Shown: positions 43,376 to 52,613, counted from the stretch's first letter. The stretch: DNA of 64,000 nt from Microbacterium tenebrionis (GCF_903645325.1 NZ_CAHJXQ010000001.1:1-64000), one strand, 5' to 3'. Notes: a model not told the origin generated them from the letters alone. Numbers and translations are program-made.

Positions 43376-45522
43376 GCGGCAACGCCCCCACTCCTGGGTC
43401 CGACGCACAGGTGGGCCCCACCGAGACGCTGACTCCCGAGGAGCAGTACGAGGCGGAGCTCGCCGAGGCGGCGCGTCAGAACTCCGGCGACTGGGACGCC
43501 ATCAAGCCGGGCAAGGCCGACAACTTCGGCAAGAGCTTCGCCCGCATGATCGGGCTGCTCAAGCCCTCCGCCGCCTGGTTCGTGCTGGTGTCGTTCTTCG
43601 GCGCCGTCGGCGTCGTGCTCACGGTCGCCGCACCCAAGGTGCTCGGCGAGGCGACCAACCTCATCTACGAGGGCTATATCTCGAAGGTCCTCGGCGACAA
43701 CGGCGTACCCGCCGGAACGACGCAGGAGCAGGTCGTCGAGATGCTGCGCTCGCAGGGGCAGGACGACTTCGCGAACATGGTGGCCGCGTTCAGCGACTTC
43801 CAGGTCGGCGCGGGCATCGACTTCGACCGCCTGCGCTGGGTGATCATCGCGGTGCTGGCGATCTACGTCGTCGCGGCGCTCCTGAGCTGGCTGCAGGGCT
43901 ACGTCATCAACGTGATCATGGTCCGCACCATGTGGCGCCTGCGCGAGTCCGTCGAGGCGAAGATCAACCGCCTGCCGCTGTCGTACTTCGACAAGGTGCA
44001 GCGCGGTGAGCTCATCTCGCGCGTCACGAACGACATCGACAACATCACCCAGACGATGCAGCAGTCGCTGTCGGGCGTGCTGACCTCGGTGCTGACCGTC
44101 ATCGGCGTGCTGGTCATGATGTTCTCGATCTCGTGGCAGCTCGCCCTGGTCGCCCTCGTCGCGCTCCCGCTGATGGGCGTCATCTTCGGCATCATCGGCC
44201 CGCGCTCGCAGAAGGCGTTCGGAACGCAGTGGCGCAAGGTCGGGCGCCTGAACGCCCGCGTCGAGGAGTCCTTCTCGGGCCACGCGCGCGTCAAGGTCTT
44301 CGGCCGCGAGCAGGAGGCCCTGGAGAGCTTCCAGGCCGAGAACGAGGAGCTGTACCAGGCGAGCTTCAAGGCGCAGTTCCTGTCGGGCATCATCATGCCC
44401 GCCATGACCTTCGTCGGCAGCCTGGCCTTCGTCGGCATCGCAGTGCTCGGCGGTCTGATGGTCGCCAGCGGCCAGCTGCGCCTGGGCGACGTGCAGGCGT
44501 TCATCCAGTACTCGCAGCAGTTCACCCAGCCGCTGTCGGAGCTCGGCGGCATGGCGGCGGTCGTGCAGTCCGGCACGGCGTCGGCCGAGCGCGTGTTCGA
44601 CTTCCTCGACGCCGACGAGCAGGAACCGGATGCCGAGGACGCTGCGGCCCTGCCCGACCCCGATGTCGCCGGCCGTGGCGTCATCGAGTTCGAGGACGTG
44701 TGCTTCTCCTACACGCCGGACCGTCCGCTGATCAAGGATCTGTCGTTCCGGGTCGAGCCGGGTCAGACCGTCGCGATCGTCGGGCCGACAGGTGCGGGCA
44801 AGACGACTCTGGTGAACCTCATCATGCGGTTCTACGAGCTGAGCTCCGGCCGTATCCTCATCGATGGACAGGACATCGCCGGCGTCACCAGGGAGGAGCT
44901 GCGCTCGCGCACCGGCATGGTGCTGCAGGACCCGTGGCTGTTCGCCGGGTCCATCCTCGAGAACATCCGCTACGGCCGTGCCACCGCGACCGATGAGGAA
45001 GTCGTCGAGGCGGCCACGGCGACCTACGTCGACCGGTTCGTGCGCTCGCTCCCCGACGGGTACGAGACGATACTCGATGAGGACGCCTCGAACGTGTCGG
45101 CCGGTGAGCGTCAGCTGATCACGATCGCGCGCGCGTTCGTGTCGCAGCCGTCGATCCTCATTCTCGACGAGGCGACGAGCGCGGTCGACACGCGCACCGA
45201 GCTGCTGCTGCAGCACGCCATGGCGGCACTGCGACAGGGGCGCACGTCGTTCGTGATCGCGCACCGCCTGTCGACGATCCGCGACGCCGACCTCATCCTC
45301 GTGATGGAGCACGGCGACATCGTCGAGAAAGGCTCGCACGACGAGCTCATCGCGGCGCAGGGCGCGTACTGGCGTCTCTACCGGTCGCAGTTCGAGCAGG
45401 CCGCGACCGACATCGACGCCGAAGAGGCGCTGAGCGATTCGGTCCCCGTCGTCGTGACGGGCGAGGCGTCGGATGCCGAGAGCGTCGCTGCGGGGAGCGC
45501 CGAACAGCGCGGCGACAACTGA
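43372..45522 (+). CDS. ABC exporter half-transporter (heterodimer subunit 2, catalytic Walker B)
   Basis: The product has 716 residues. A long soluble N-terminus (about 1-55) and an extra extracellular loop (AGTTQEQVVEMLRSQGQDDF) precede and interrupt the six helices. Walker A is GPTGAGKTTL, the signature is degenerate (VSAGERQLI), and Walker B has the catalytic Glu (ILILDEATSAVD). With subunit 1 it makes one competent site and one degenerate ATP site. The C-terminal tail (about 660-716) is acidic. The substrate is unknown; lipids or drugs are typical. Confidence 0.9.
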   Translation: MSGNAPTPGSDAQVGPTETLTPEEQYEAELAEAARQNSGDWDAIKPGKADNFGKSFARMIGLLKPSAAWFVLVSFFGAVGVVLTVAAPKVLGEATNLIYEGYISKVLGDNGVPAGTTQEQVVEMLRSQGQDDFANMVAAFSDFQVGAGIDFDRLRWVIIAVLAIYVVAALLSWLQGYVINVIMVRTMWRLRESVEAKINRLPLSYFDKVQRGELISRVTNDIDNITQTMQQSLSGVLTSVLTVIGVLVMMFSISWQLALVALVALPLMGVIFGIIGPRSQKAFGTQWRKVGRLNARVEESFSGHARVKVFGREQEALESFQAENEELYQASFKAQFLSGIIMPAMTFVGSLAFVGIAVLGGLMVASGQLRLGDVQAFIQYSQQFTQPLSELGGMAAVVQSGTASAERVFDFLDADEQEPDAEDAAALPDPDVAGRGVIEFEDVCFSYTPDRPLIKDLSFRVEPGQTVAIVGPTGAGKTTLVNLIMRFYELSSGRILIDGQDIAGVTREELRSRTGMVLQDPWLFAGSILENIRYGRATATDEEVVEAATATYVDRFVRSLPDGYETILDEDASNVSAGERQLITIARAFVSQPSILILDEATSAVDTRTELLLQHAMAALRQGRTSFVIAHRLSTIRDADLILVMEHGDIVEKGSHDELIAAQGAYWRLYRSQFEQAATDIDAEEALSDSVPVVVTGEASDAESVAAGSAEQRGDN

Positions 45523-45530
45523 CGCAGGAG

Positions 45531-45567
45531 TGAGGGGCGGGGCGACCGGGAGGGCGCCCGCCCCTCA
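45531..45567. terminator. Hairpin between ABC exporter and D,D-carboxypeptidase genes
   Basis: TGAGGGGCGGG (45531-45541) pairs over 11 bp with CCCGCCCCTCA (45557-45567) around a 15-base loop, nine bases after the exporter stop. The downstream gene is convergent, so it probably serves both strands. Confidence 0.65.
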
Positions 45568-45579
45568 GCGTTCCGGTCC

Positions 45580-45612
45580 GGTCACTTCGTGATGACGGTC
45601 ACTTCGTGATGA
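45580..45612. repeat. Tandem duplication of the 3' end of the D,D-carboxypeptidase gene
   Basis: GGTCACTTCGTGATGA occurs at 45580-45595 and 45597-45612, a 17-bp period. The second copy contains the gene's stop (minus strand) and last codons, so the duplicate lies just behind the stop and repeats it. Confidence 0.75.
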
Positions 45613-47110
45613 TGCCGAGCAGCTGCAGCGGGTGCGTCAGGCGCCACCAGGGGCTCGGACCCGTGACCTCTTCGGCGAGCGAGACATCGACGGACTCGGC
45701 ATCCACGGGTCCCTGCACGGCGAGCGTGCCGACGTCATCGCCCTCGGCCCGTTGATCCATCAGATCGAGGGTCACGGTCGCGGCCGAGGCTGCTCCGTTC
45801 CACTGCACGACGGTGGCGTCGTCGTCCGTGACGATGTCGACCGTCGTGCCCCAGTCCGTCTGGACTCTGCCGACGACCGTGCCGGCGGCGACGGTCGGTC
45901 CGGCAGCTGTGAGGTCGGCCTCGACCTGCGTGAACAGGGAGCGCGTCGCCGCGAGCCGGCCCTCGTCATCGTCCTGCCCGAGGACGGCCGCGTACAGGTG
46001 CACCGTGACGTCGTCGACCGTCACGTCCTTGGCGGTGAGGAGGTTCCAGTCCTCGCCGAGCGTGCCGGTCTTGATGCCGACGACGCCAGCGTCTGCCAGC
46101 ATCCCGTTGGTGTTCGTCACCACCCCCGCGCCGGGCAGCTCCACGCTCTTCGTGCCGACGATCTCGGCGAAGACGGGGTTCTGCATGGCGCGCTCGCCGA
46201 GCTTCAGCAGGGCGGCGGGTGTGGCCGTGTTGCGGTCGTCGAAGCCCGACGGCGTGACGATCGTGATGTCGCTCAGGCCGCGATCGGCGAGCCACGTCTT
46301 CGCCGCAGCGGCGAATTGCGCCTCCGACCCCCAGATCTCCCGCGCGAGCCGGTCGATGTAGTTGTTCGCCGATCCGAGCAGGGTCCCCTGCAGCAGCTGG
46401 TACTCGGTCAGTACGCCGTCGACGGGAACATCGAGTGCGGACTGGTCCGAGACGCGGTAGTCCCAGTACTCGACGCTGTCGGCGTACGTGAACGCGTATT
46501 CCGGTCCCTGTTCGCCCAGCGCCAGAGGCAGTCGGTCGAGCACCATCAGGCTCGAGACCACCTTCGTCACGCTGGCGATCGGCACGGCTCCGGTCGCCGA
46601 CGCGACGGAGGACACTCCTGCGATCCCGACGCCCGAGCTGCCCCCGGACGGCCACGTGATGTCGGATGCCGCGGCCGGCGCGATCCGGACCTCGACGGCC
46701 GCGGCCACCGGGGCGACGGCGTGCAGCGGCCACAGGAGCATGGAAGCGCCGTAGGCGACCGTGCACAGCGCGAGGGTGCCCAGCGGTACGAGCCAACGCG
46801 TGCGCAGCAGTCCGGAACGGGTCCCGGCGAGCAGGTCGTCACCGGACGGGCGGGTCGCCGCAGCACCCAGATCGGCGGGAAGCGTGGTCTCGATGACATC
46901 GGCTGTCTCGAGCCAGAGGAGTGCGGTCGCGGGCCGTTCGGCATCCGCCCACTGGACGGCAGGCTCTTGATCCTCGGGCGACTCCGGCGGCGGAACGGGA
47001 AGCGGCGCCTCGACGGATGCCGGTGCCGAACCGGTGGGGACCGTGGTGCGTTCCCGGTGAGCACGGAAGGCGCGACGGGTCGTCACAGGCGTCGCATCGT
47101 CAATGGTCAC
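45599..47110 (-). CDS. D-alanyl-D-alanine carboxypeptidase (PBP, serine-type)
   Basis: The product has 503 residues. A long cytoplasmic Pro/Glu-rich lead (about 1-100) precedes one membrane helix (WLVPLGTLALCTVAYGASML, about 110-130), so it is anchored with the catalytic domain outside. The active boxes are SVTK (Ser about 185), SANN (about 258) and IKTG (about 333). It should trim D-Ala from peptidoglycan stems. GTG 47110 has TAGCGT six bases upstream (minus strand). The long lead is unusual for DacA-type enzymes and may bind cell-division or regulatory proteins; that is inference. Confidence 0.9.
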   Translation of the reverse strand: MTIDDATPVTTRRAFRAHRERTTVPTGSAPASVEAPLPVPPPESPEDQEPAVQWADAERPATALLWLETADVIETTLPADLGAAATRPSGDDLLAGTRSGLLRTRWLVPLGTLALCTVAYGASMLLWPLHAVAPVAAAVEVRIAPAAASDITWPSGGSSGVGIAGVSSVASATGAVPIASVTKVVSSLMVLDRLPLALGEQGPEYAFTYADSVEYWDYRVSDQSALDVPVDGVLTEYQLLQGTLLGSANNYIDRLAREIWGSEAQFAAAAKTWLADRGLSDITIVTPSGFDDRNTATPAALLKLGERAMQNPVFAEIVGTKSVELPGAGVVTNTNGMLADAGVVGIKTGTLGEDWNLLTAKDVTVDDVTVHLYAAVLGQDDDEGRLAATRSLFTQVEADLTAAGPTVAAGTVVGRVQTDWGTTVDIVTDDDATVVQWNGAASAATVTLDLMDQRAEGDDVGTLAVQGPVDAESVDVSLAEEVTGPSPWWRLTHPLQLLGIITK

Positions 47111-47168
47111 CTGCCCACGCTACCCAATCCCCGGTGTCGATCTTGTAACGCCGGGCGCGGGAGGCGGG

Positions 47169-47273
47169 TATGATCGAGGGCACAACCACGGGAGTCCGGG
47201 CGATGCCGGGCTGAGAGGGAGCGAGAAGCGCTTCGACCGTCGAACCTGATCCGGATCATGCCGGCGCAGGGAG
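47169..47273 (+). promoter_or_regulatory. TPP riboswitch (THI element) with its -10 box
   Basis: The aptamer spans about 47187-47273. The two diagnostic cores are CTGAGA (47211-47216) and ACCTGATCCGGATCATGCC (47244-47262), the latter followed by GGCGCAGGGAG; they bind the pyrimidine and pyrophosphate of thiamine pyrophosphate. A -10 box TATGAT is at 47169-47174. The 3' end of the aptamer runs into the Shine-Dalgarno (GGGAGGAG) of the ykoE-like gene, so ligand binding should block translation. Confidence 0.93.
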
Positions 47274-47281
47274 GAGCTCAG

Positions 47282-47920
47282 ATGAGTACGTCTACACGCA
47301 CGCCCGCGATCGCCGAGACGGTCGCACCGAGTCGCTGGCGCTGGCGCGTCGTCGACATCGTCGTCGCCGCCGTCCTCGGCGTCGCGATCGGCCTCGTCTT
47401 CTGGGGCTGGAACACCATCGGCTACGCATGGTTCAGCGCCGCCGACGCGCTGCCCCCCGGCTTCGGCGGCATCGCGGTGGGCATCTGGCTGCTCGGCGGC
47501 GTCGTCGGCGGCCTCGTGATCCGCAAGCCGGGCGCCGCCCTCGTCGTCGAACTCGTCGCGGCCATCGTCTCGATGCTGATCGGCAACGTCTGGGGAGTAT
47601 CGACGATCCTCTCCGGCATCGTGCAGGGTCTCGGGGCCGAGCTCATCTTCGCGCTGTTCCTGTACCGCCGCTTCGGCATCGTCGTCGCCGGTCTCGCCGG
47701 TGCGGGCGCCGGCATCGCCGCGTGGATCTTCGAGCTGTTCTACGGCAGCTCCCCGAACATCCTGAAGTCCCTCGAGTTCAACACGATCTACCTCGTGTGC
47801 CTGATCGTGTCGGGCATCGTGCTCGCCGGTGTCGTGGGCTGGCTGCTGGTGCGCGCCCTCGCCGCCACAGGGGCGCTCAGCCGCTTCGCGGCAGGGCGAG
47901 AGCGCATCCGCGAGGTCTGA
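47282..47920 (+). CDS. ykoE: ECF transporter substrate-binding (S) subunit, YkoE-like, thiamine/HMP
   Basis: The product has 212 residues with about six membrane helices. The segments IGYAWFSAADALPPGFGGIAVG and WGVSTILSGIVQGLGAELIFALF match YkoE-type S components. The TPP riboswitch just upstream indicates thiamine or its pyrimidine precursor (HMP) as the substrate. GGAGGAG lies five bases before ATG 47282. Two genes for the ATPase and the T subunit follow in the same operon. Confidence 0.9.
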   Translation: MSTSTRTPAIAETVAPSRWRWRVVDIVVAAVLGVAIGLVFWGWNTIGYAWFSAADALPPGFGGIAVGIWLLGGVVGGLVIRKPGAALVVELVAAIVSMLIGNVWGVSTILSGIVQGLGAELIFALFLYRRFGIVVAGLAGAGAGIAAWIFELFYGSSPNILKSLEFNTIYLVCLIVSGIVLAGVVGWLLVRALAATGALSRFAAGRERIREV

Positions 47921-47921
47921 G

Positions 47922-49418
47922 ATGAGCGGGGCTGGGACCACCCCGGCCCGCGTGCAGGCGGCGGGCTGGGGCTGGCGTTACGCGGGCCGCAGGCGTCCGG
48001 CGGTCTCAGACGTCACCTTCACGATCGAGCCCGGCGAGCGCGTACTGCTGCTCGGCGCATCCGGCGCGGGCAAGTCGACCCTGCTCGCCGGGCTCGCAGG
48101 AGTCCTCGGCGACGCCGATGAGGGTGAGCGGACCGGCTCGCTGCTCGTCGACGGCGCGGCCCCCGAGGCCCGCCGAGGGCAGGCGGGGCTCGTGATGCAG
48201 GACCCGGATGCCGGGATCGTGCTGTCCAAAGTCGGCGACGACGTCGCGTTCGGATGCGAGAACCTCGGCGTGCCGGCATCCGAGATCCCCGATCGTGTCG
48301 CGGAGGCCATGGAAGCCGTCGGCCTCGCCGTGCCTCTGCAACGCGCGACCAAGGCGCTCTCCGGAGGGCAGAAGCAGCGTCTCGTGCTCGCCGGTGTCCT
48401 GGCGATGCGGCCCGGTCTGCTTCTGCTCGACGAGCCGACCGCGAACCTGGATCCCGAAGGGATCGCCGAGGTGCGGGCGAGCGTCGAGCGCGTCGTCGAG
48501 GCGAGTGGCGCCACGCTCGTGGTGGTCGAGCACCGCACGCCGGTATGGGTCGATCTGATGACCCGCGTGATCGTGCTCGGCGCCGACGGGGGGCTGCTTG
48601 CCGATGGTGCACCGGATCGGGTGTTCGCCGAGCACGGCCAGATACTGGCGGATGCCGGCGTGTGGGTGCCCGGGCTCGACGTCGAGCTGCCTGAGCTGCC
48701 GCCGGCGCCTTCGGGCGCGGAGCCGGTGCTCAGTGATTTCGGCGAGCCAGTGCTCGCGGCATCCGGTCTTGCGATCGCCCGCGAACCGCGCACGATCGTG
48801 CAGTCCGGGCTCGAGGTGCGGGTGCCGGGCGGTCACGCGACAGTGATCACCGGACCGAACGGGGTCGGCAAGTCGACGCTCGCTCTCACCCTCGCCGGGC
48901 TCATCCCGGAGCGGGCGGGCAGCATCGAATCGGCGGAGTCGCTCGCAGGAAAGAGCGGGCGGCGGCCGATCCGCTGGACCTCGCGAGAACTGCTCACCCG
49001 CATCGGCACGGTTTTCCAAGAGCCCGAACACCAGTTCCTCACCCAGACCCTGCGCGACGAGCTCGCCGTAGGGCCGAAGGCGCTCGGCTGGACGGCATCC
49101 CGAACGGCATTCGTCGTCGACGGGCTGCTCGAACGCCTCCATCTCGCACCGCTCGCCCTCGCGAACCCGTTCACGCTGTCGGGTGGGCAGAAGCGCCGTC
49201 TCTCCGTGGCGACCGTGCTCGCGGCATCCCCCGAGGTCGTCGTGCTCGATGAACCGACCTTCGGGCAGGATCGCCGCGGCTGGGTGGAGCTGGTCGCGCT
49301 GCTCCAGGAGGAGATCGCCTCCGGGACGTCGGTCATCGCGGTGACGCATGACGAGGGCGTGGTCCGGCACCTCGGCGGTCAGCGTATCGAGCTGAGCCCG
49401 CAGGCGGTGCGCGCATGA
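47922..49418 (+). CDS. ykoD: ECF transporter ATPase, two fused ABC domains (YkoD-like)
   Basis: The product has 498 residues with two ATPase domains in tandem. Domain 1 (about 5-230) has GASGAGKST, LSGGQKQRL and LLLLDEPTANLD. Domain 2 (about 275-490) has GPNGVGKST, LSGGQKRRL and VVVLDEPTFGQD. Both have complete Walker and signature motifs. The gene starts one base after the ykoE stop and overlaps the ykoC start by four bases. It powers uptake of the S-subunit ligand. Confidence 0.92.
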   Translation: MSGAGTTPARVQAAGWGWRYAGRRRPAVSDVTFTIEPGERVLLLGASGAGKSTLLAGLAGVLGDADEGERTGSLLVDGAAPEARRGQAGLVMQDPDAGIVLSKVGDDVAFGCENLGVPASEIPDRVAEAMEAVGLAVPLQRATKALSGGQKQRLVLAGVLAMRPGLLLLDEPTANLDPEGIAEVRASVERVVEASGATLVVVEHRTPVWVDLMTRVIVLGADGGLLADGAPDRVFAEHGQILADAGVWVPGLDVELPELPPAPSGAEPVLSDFGEPVLAASGLAIAREPRTIVQSGLEVRVPGGHATVITGPNGVGKSTLALTLAGLIPERAGSIESAESLAGKSGRRPIRWTSRELLTRIGTVFQEPEHQFLTQTLRDELAVGPKALGWTASRTAFVVDGLLERLHLAPLALANPFTLSGGQKRRLSVATVLAASPEVVVLDEPTFGQDRRGWVELVALLQEEIASGTSVIAVTHDEGVVRHLGGQRIELSPQAVRA

Positions 49419-50224
49419 CGGACTCGCGCCTGAACGATTCGCAGGCGGGTGCTGTCGACCTGGAGCCGCGCGCCTGGCTCGATGGCGTCAATCCGGTCAC
49501 GAAGATCGTTCTCGCACTGCTGCTGTCCGTGCCGCTGTTCGCCTCGATCGACGTCGTCAGCGGACTCGTCGCGATCGCGTTGCAGCTGCTGTGCCTACCG
49601 CTCACCGGCCTGCGTCTGCGGACCGTGATCCGGCGCATCCTGCCAATCGTCGTGTTCGCCCCGATCGCCGGTCTCAGCATGCTGCTCTACGCCGAGCCCG
49701 CAGGTCACATCTACTGGAGCTTCGGCTTCGCGACGATCAGCGACGACTCGATCTCGCTCGCGATCGCGGTGAGCCTGCGGGTCGTTGCGCTCGGACTGCC
49801 GACGATCATGCTGTTCGGGCGCACCGACCCCACCGAGCTCGCCGACGCCCTGGCACAGGTCGCGAAGCTGCCCAGCCGGTTCGTGCTCGGCATCCTCGCC
49901 GGTACCCGGATGCTCGGGCTGTTCCTCGACGACTGGCGCACGATGGGCCTCGCGCGCCGCGCGCGGGGGGTGGGCGACAGCGGAGCGATCCGGCGCTTCT
50001 TCTCGATGGCGTTCGTGCTGCTCGTGTTCGCGGTGCGCCGGGGGACCAGGCTCGCGCTCGCGATGGAGGCCCGCGGGTTCGGCTCCGGCATCCCGCGCAC
50101 CTGGTCTCGGCCGTCGAGCCTGCATGGACGGGATGCCGTCGCGCTGCTCGGTGCGCTGGCGATCATGGCCCTCGCGCTCGCCGCCGCCGTGCTCGCCGGC
50201 ACCTTCCGGTTCGTCTGGAGCTAG
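49415..50224 (+). CDS. ykoC: ECF transporter transmembrane (T) subunit, YkoC-like
   Basis: The product has 269 residues with about five membrane helices. The coupling helices carry the T-subunit signatures LARRARGVG (about residues 183-191) and AMEARGFG (about 219-226), the A-R-G motifs that touch the ATPase. The overlap with ykoD (ATGA) and the shared riboswitch place it in the thiamine/HMP operon. Confidence 0.92.
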   Translation: MTDSRLNDSQAGAVDLEPRAWLDGVNPVTKIVLALLLSVPLFASIDVVSGLVAIALQLLCLPLTGLRLRTVIRRILPIVVFAPIAGLSMLLYAEPAGHIYWSFGFATISDDSISLAIAVSLRVVALGLPTIMLFGRTDPTELADALAQVAKLPSRFVLGILAGTRMLGLFLDDWRTMGLARRARGVGDSGAIRRFFSMAFVLLVFAVRRGTRLALAMEARGFGSGIPRTWSRPSSLHGRDAVALLGALAIMALALAAAVLAGTFRFVWS

Positions 50225-50394
50225 TCCTCGTCGAGCCGCTTCACGAGCCGGCGGTACGTGGTCACCCGGTAGGAGGCGTCGACGAGCTCGGAGATCTCCT
50301 GCCAGTCGGTGCCGGCGGTGAGGTCGACACCCAGCCAGCCAGACGGCCCGAGATAGGCGGGCAGAACATCAGCGGATGCGCCATCCGGAATCCC
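50221..50394 (-). pseudogene. MmcQ/YjbR-family remnant (C-terminal ~57 residues)
   Basis: On the minus strand the frame reads VLPAYLGPSGWLGVDL, then TDWQEISELVDASYRVTTYRRL, the recognised C-terminal core of MmcQ/YjbR-like DNA-binding proteins. It stops at 50221-50223. Upstream of 50394 the frame hits a TGA (50395-50397), there is no start, and the first half of the family (about 60 residues) is gone. The region up to 50498 shows no further homology. Confidence 0.7.
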
Positions 50395-50498
50395 TCACAT
50401 CGGGTCGCCGCGCCGTGCACAGCTTCGGAACCCCGGTGCGACCCGCCGTCGATTAGGCCACCGTCGCGGCGTGTCGAGCGCCGGATCCGAAGTTGTGC

Positions 50499-50861
50499 TC
50501 ATGGCAGCAGTGCTCGCAGCGCCTGCTCGAGGATCACGGCGTGGTTGTGCTTCTCATCATGCGCGGCGTAGACGAGGGTGACGGTGTCGTGCATCTTCAG
50601 TTCGCCGGCCAGAGCGTCGAGTGCCGCGGCGGACTCGCCGTCGAGCTCGGCGCGGTAGCGGTCGGCGTAGGTGCCCCAGTCATCATCGGATGCCGCATGC
50701 CAGGCCTTGCGCAGCTCCGGGCTCGGAGCGGTGTCCTTGGCCCACAGATCGATCGCCGCGCGCTCCTTCGACAGACCCCGCGGCCACAGCCGATCGACCA
50801 GCACACGGAACCCGTCGGAGGATTCGGCGGTGTCGTAGGCTCGCTTGCGACGCAGTTCCAT
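50499..50861 (-). CDS. DUF488-family protein (YeaO-like)
   Basis: The product has 120 residues. The family words are LVDRLWPRGLSKERAAIDLWAKD (about residues 21-43), PSPELRKAWHA and VTLVYAAHDEKHNHAVILEQAL (about 93-114). The domain is small and cytosolic with unproven chemistry. ATG 50861 is taken as the start because homology begins there; an in-frame ATG at 50906 would add 15 residues. No promoter-linked site was recognised. Confidence 0.85.
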   Translation of the reverse strand: MELRRKRAYDTAESSDGFRVLVDRLWPRGLSKERAAIDLWAKDTAPSPELRKAWHAASDDDWGTYADRYRAELDGESAAALDALAGELKMHDTVTLVYAAHDEKHNHAVILEQALRALLP

Positions 50862-50900
50862 GACCCCAGCCAACACCTCCGTGATCGGAATGACCAGAGG

Positions 50901-50932
50901 TGACACTGAGAACCGCGTATGCTGACACTGAG
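50901..50932. promoter_or_regulatory. Direct-repeat operator candidate before the SDR operon
   Basis: TGACACTGAG occurs at 50901-50910 and 50923-50932, 22 bp apart, with TATGCT (50918-50923) between them as a possible -10. The arrangement, 25-56 bases before the SDR start, is a plausible regulator-binding site. The regulator is unknown. Confidence 0.45.
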
Positions 50933-50956
50933 TTGCAATCCGTTCGAGGGAGAACC

Positions 50957-51718
50957 ATGCAGATCCAGGGATCCGGTGCGCTGATCACCGGCGGAGCCTC
51001 AGGGCTCGGCCTCGCCACCGCCCGCGCGCTCGCGGCCGCGGGTGCGCACGTAACGCTTCTCGACCTGCCGTCGTCGGCCGGCGCCGAGATGGCCGCAGAG
51101 CTCGGCGGAGCGTTCGCCCCCGGCGACGTGACGAACGCCGAGGACGCCGCATCTGCCGTCGCCGCCGCGAACGAGCACGCGCCGCTGCGCATCGTCGTCA
51201 ACTGCGCCGGCGTCGCGACCCCGGCCAAGGTGCTCGACCGCGACGGCAACCCCACCGCGCTCGCCGACTTCGAGCGCGTCATCCGCATCAACCTCGTCGG
51301 CACGTTCAACGTCGCATCTCAGGCCGCGGCCGTGATCGCGAAGAACGACCCCACCGACGGCGGGGACCGCGGCGTCATCGTGAACACGGCATCCGTCGCC
51401 GCGTTCGACGGTCAGATCGGTCAGCCCGCCTACTCGTCGTCGAAGGGCGGCGTGCACGCCATGACGCTGCCGATAGCCCGCGAGCTCGCGCGCTACGGCA
51501 TCCGCGTGTGCACGATCGCGCCGGGGATCATGGAGACCCCGATGCTCGCCGGCCTCCCGGAGGCGGCGCAGGCGTCGCTCGGCCAGCAGGTGCCGTACCC
51601 CGCGCGCCTCGGCAAGCCCGCCGAGTACGCAGCCCTCGTGCAGAGCATCATCGAGAACGGCTACCTCAACGGCGAGACGATCCGCCTCGACGGCGCGATC
51701 CGCATGGCGCCCAAGTAA
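50957..51718 (+). CDS. Short-chain dehydrogenase, 3-hydroxyacyl-CoA dehydrogenase (HSD10)-like
   Basis: The product has 253 residues. The cofactor motif is [13 protein letters not shown] (about 9-21), followed by NCAGVAT, catalytic Ser in [11 protein letters not shown] and YSSSKGG (Tyr about 161, Lys about 165), and [10 protein letters not shown]. The NAD-type Asp is in LLDLP. It is close in pattern to type II 3-hydroxyacyl-CoA dehydrogenases of beta-oxidation or branched-chain breakdown. GAGGGAG lies four bases before the ATG. A second SDR gene follows after 31 bp. Confidence 0.87.
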   Translation: MQIQGSGALITGGASGLGLATARALAAAGAHVTLLDLPSSAGAEMAAELGGAFAPGDVTNAEDAASAVAAANEHAPLRIVVNCAGVATPAKVLDRDGNPTALADFERVIRINLVGTFNVASQAAAVIAKNDPTDGGDRGVIVNTASVAAFDGQIGQPAYSSSKGGVHAMTLPIARELARYGIRVCTIAPGIMETPMLAGLPEAAQASLGQQVPYPARLGKPAEYAALVQSIIENGYLNGETIRLDGAIRMAPK

Positions 51719-51749
51719 GCATCCGCAGAACCACCACCCAGGGAGACCC

Positions 51750-52583
51750 ATGAGCACCCTCGCCGGAAAGACCATCCTGATGTCGGGCGGCAGCCGCGGC
51801 ATCGGCCTCGCCATCGCCCTGCGCGCCGCGCGCGACGGCGCGAACATCGCGATGCTCGCCAAGACCGACACCCCGCATCCGAAGCTCGAGGGCACGATCC
51901 ACACTGCCGCCGAGCAGATCCGGGCGGCCGGGGGCAACGCCCTCCCGATCGTCGGCGACGTGCGCGACGACGATGACATCACCGAAGCGGTCATGAAGAC
52001 GCAGGGCGAGTTCGGCGGCATCGACATCGTCATCAACAACGCCAGCGTCATCGACCTCTCGCGCTCGCTCGACCTGGGCGCGAAGAAGTACGACCTCATG
52101 CAGGACGTCAACGTCCGCGGGACGTTCATGCTCTCCCGCGCCGCCGTGCCGGTGCTGCGCGGTTCGGCGAACCCGCACATCCTGTCGCTCTCGCCTCCGC
52201 TGAACCCGACGCCGAAGTGGCTCGGTGCGCACACCGCCTACACGCTCGCGAAATTCGGCATGACGATGGTGACGCTCGGGTTCGCCGCTGAGTTCGCCGA
52301 GGACGGCATCGCCGCGAACACGCTGTGGCCGCGCACGACGATCGCGACCGCGGCGGTGCAGAACCTGCTCGGCGGCGACAAGGTCATGGCCGCCAGCCGC
52401 ACGGCCGACATCTACGCGGATGCCGCGTATTCGGTGCTCACGAAGCCCGCGGCGTCGTACACGGGCCAGTCGCTCATCGTCGAGGATGTGCTCGAGGCCG
52501 ACGGCGTGACGGACTTCTCCGGCTACGCCGCCATCCCCGGCACGCCCGACGACCGCCTGTTCCCGGACATATTCCTGGACTGA
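51750..52583 (+). CDS. Short-chain dehydrogenase, HSDL2-like
   Basis: The product has 277 residues. GGSRGIGLAIALRAARDGANIAM (about 13-35) is the cofactor site and INNASVIDLSRSLDL the NNAG-type segment. The catalytic Tyr and Lys are in YTLAKFGMTMV (about 166-170), and NTLWPRTTIAT follows. The KLEGTIHTAAEQIRAAGG loop is typical of the HSDL2 branch, often linked to fatty-acyl metabolism. GGGAGA lies four bases before the ATG. It is co-directional with the first SDR gene and likely co-transcribed. Confidence 0.87.
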   Translation: MSTLAGKTILMSGGSRGIGLAIALRAARDGANIAMLAKTDTPHPKLEGTIHTAAEQIRAAGGNALPIVGDVRDDDDITEAVMKTQGEFGGIDIVINNASVIDLSRSLDLGAKKYDLMQDVNVRGTFMLSRAAVPVLRGSANPHILSLSPPLNPTPKWLGAHTAYTLAKFGMTMVTLGFAAEFAEDGIAANTLWPRTTIATAAVQNLLGGDKVMAASRTADIYADAAYSVLTKPAASYTGQSLIVEDVLEADGVTDFSGYAAIPGTPDDRLFPDIFLD

Positions 52584-52613
52584 GCAGCCTTCGCTCGCGC
52601 TCGGGTCTCGGCG

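Noticed and set aside
41648-45522. Bacteriocin/lantibiotic or siderophore export cluster
   Set aside because: No precursor peptide, modification enzyme or siderophore gene adjoins the ABC exporter, so a specific substrate is not supported.
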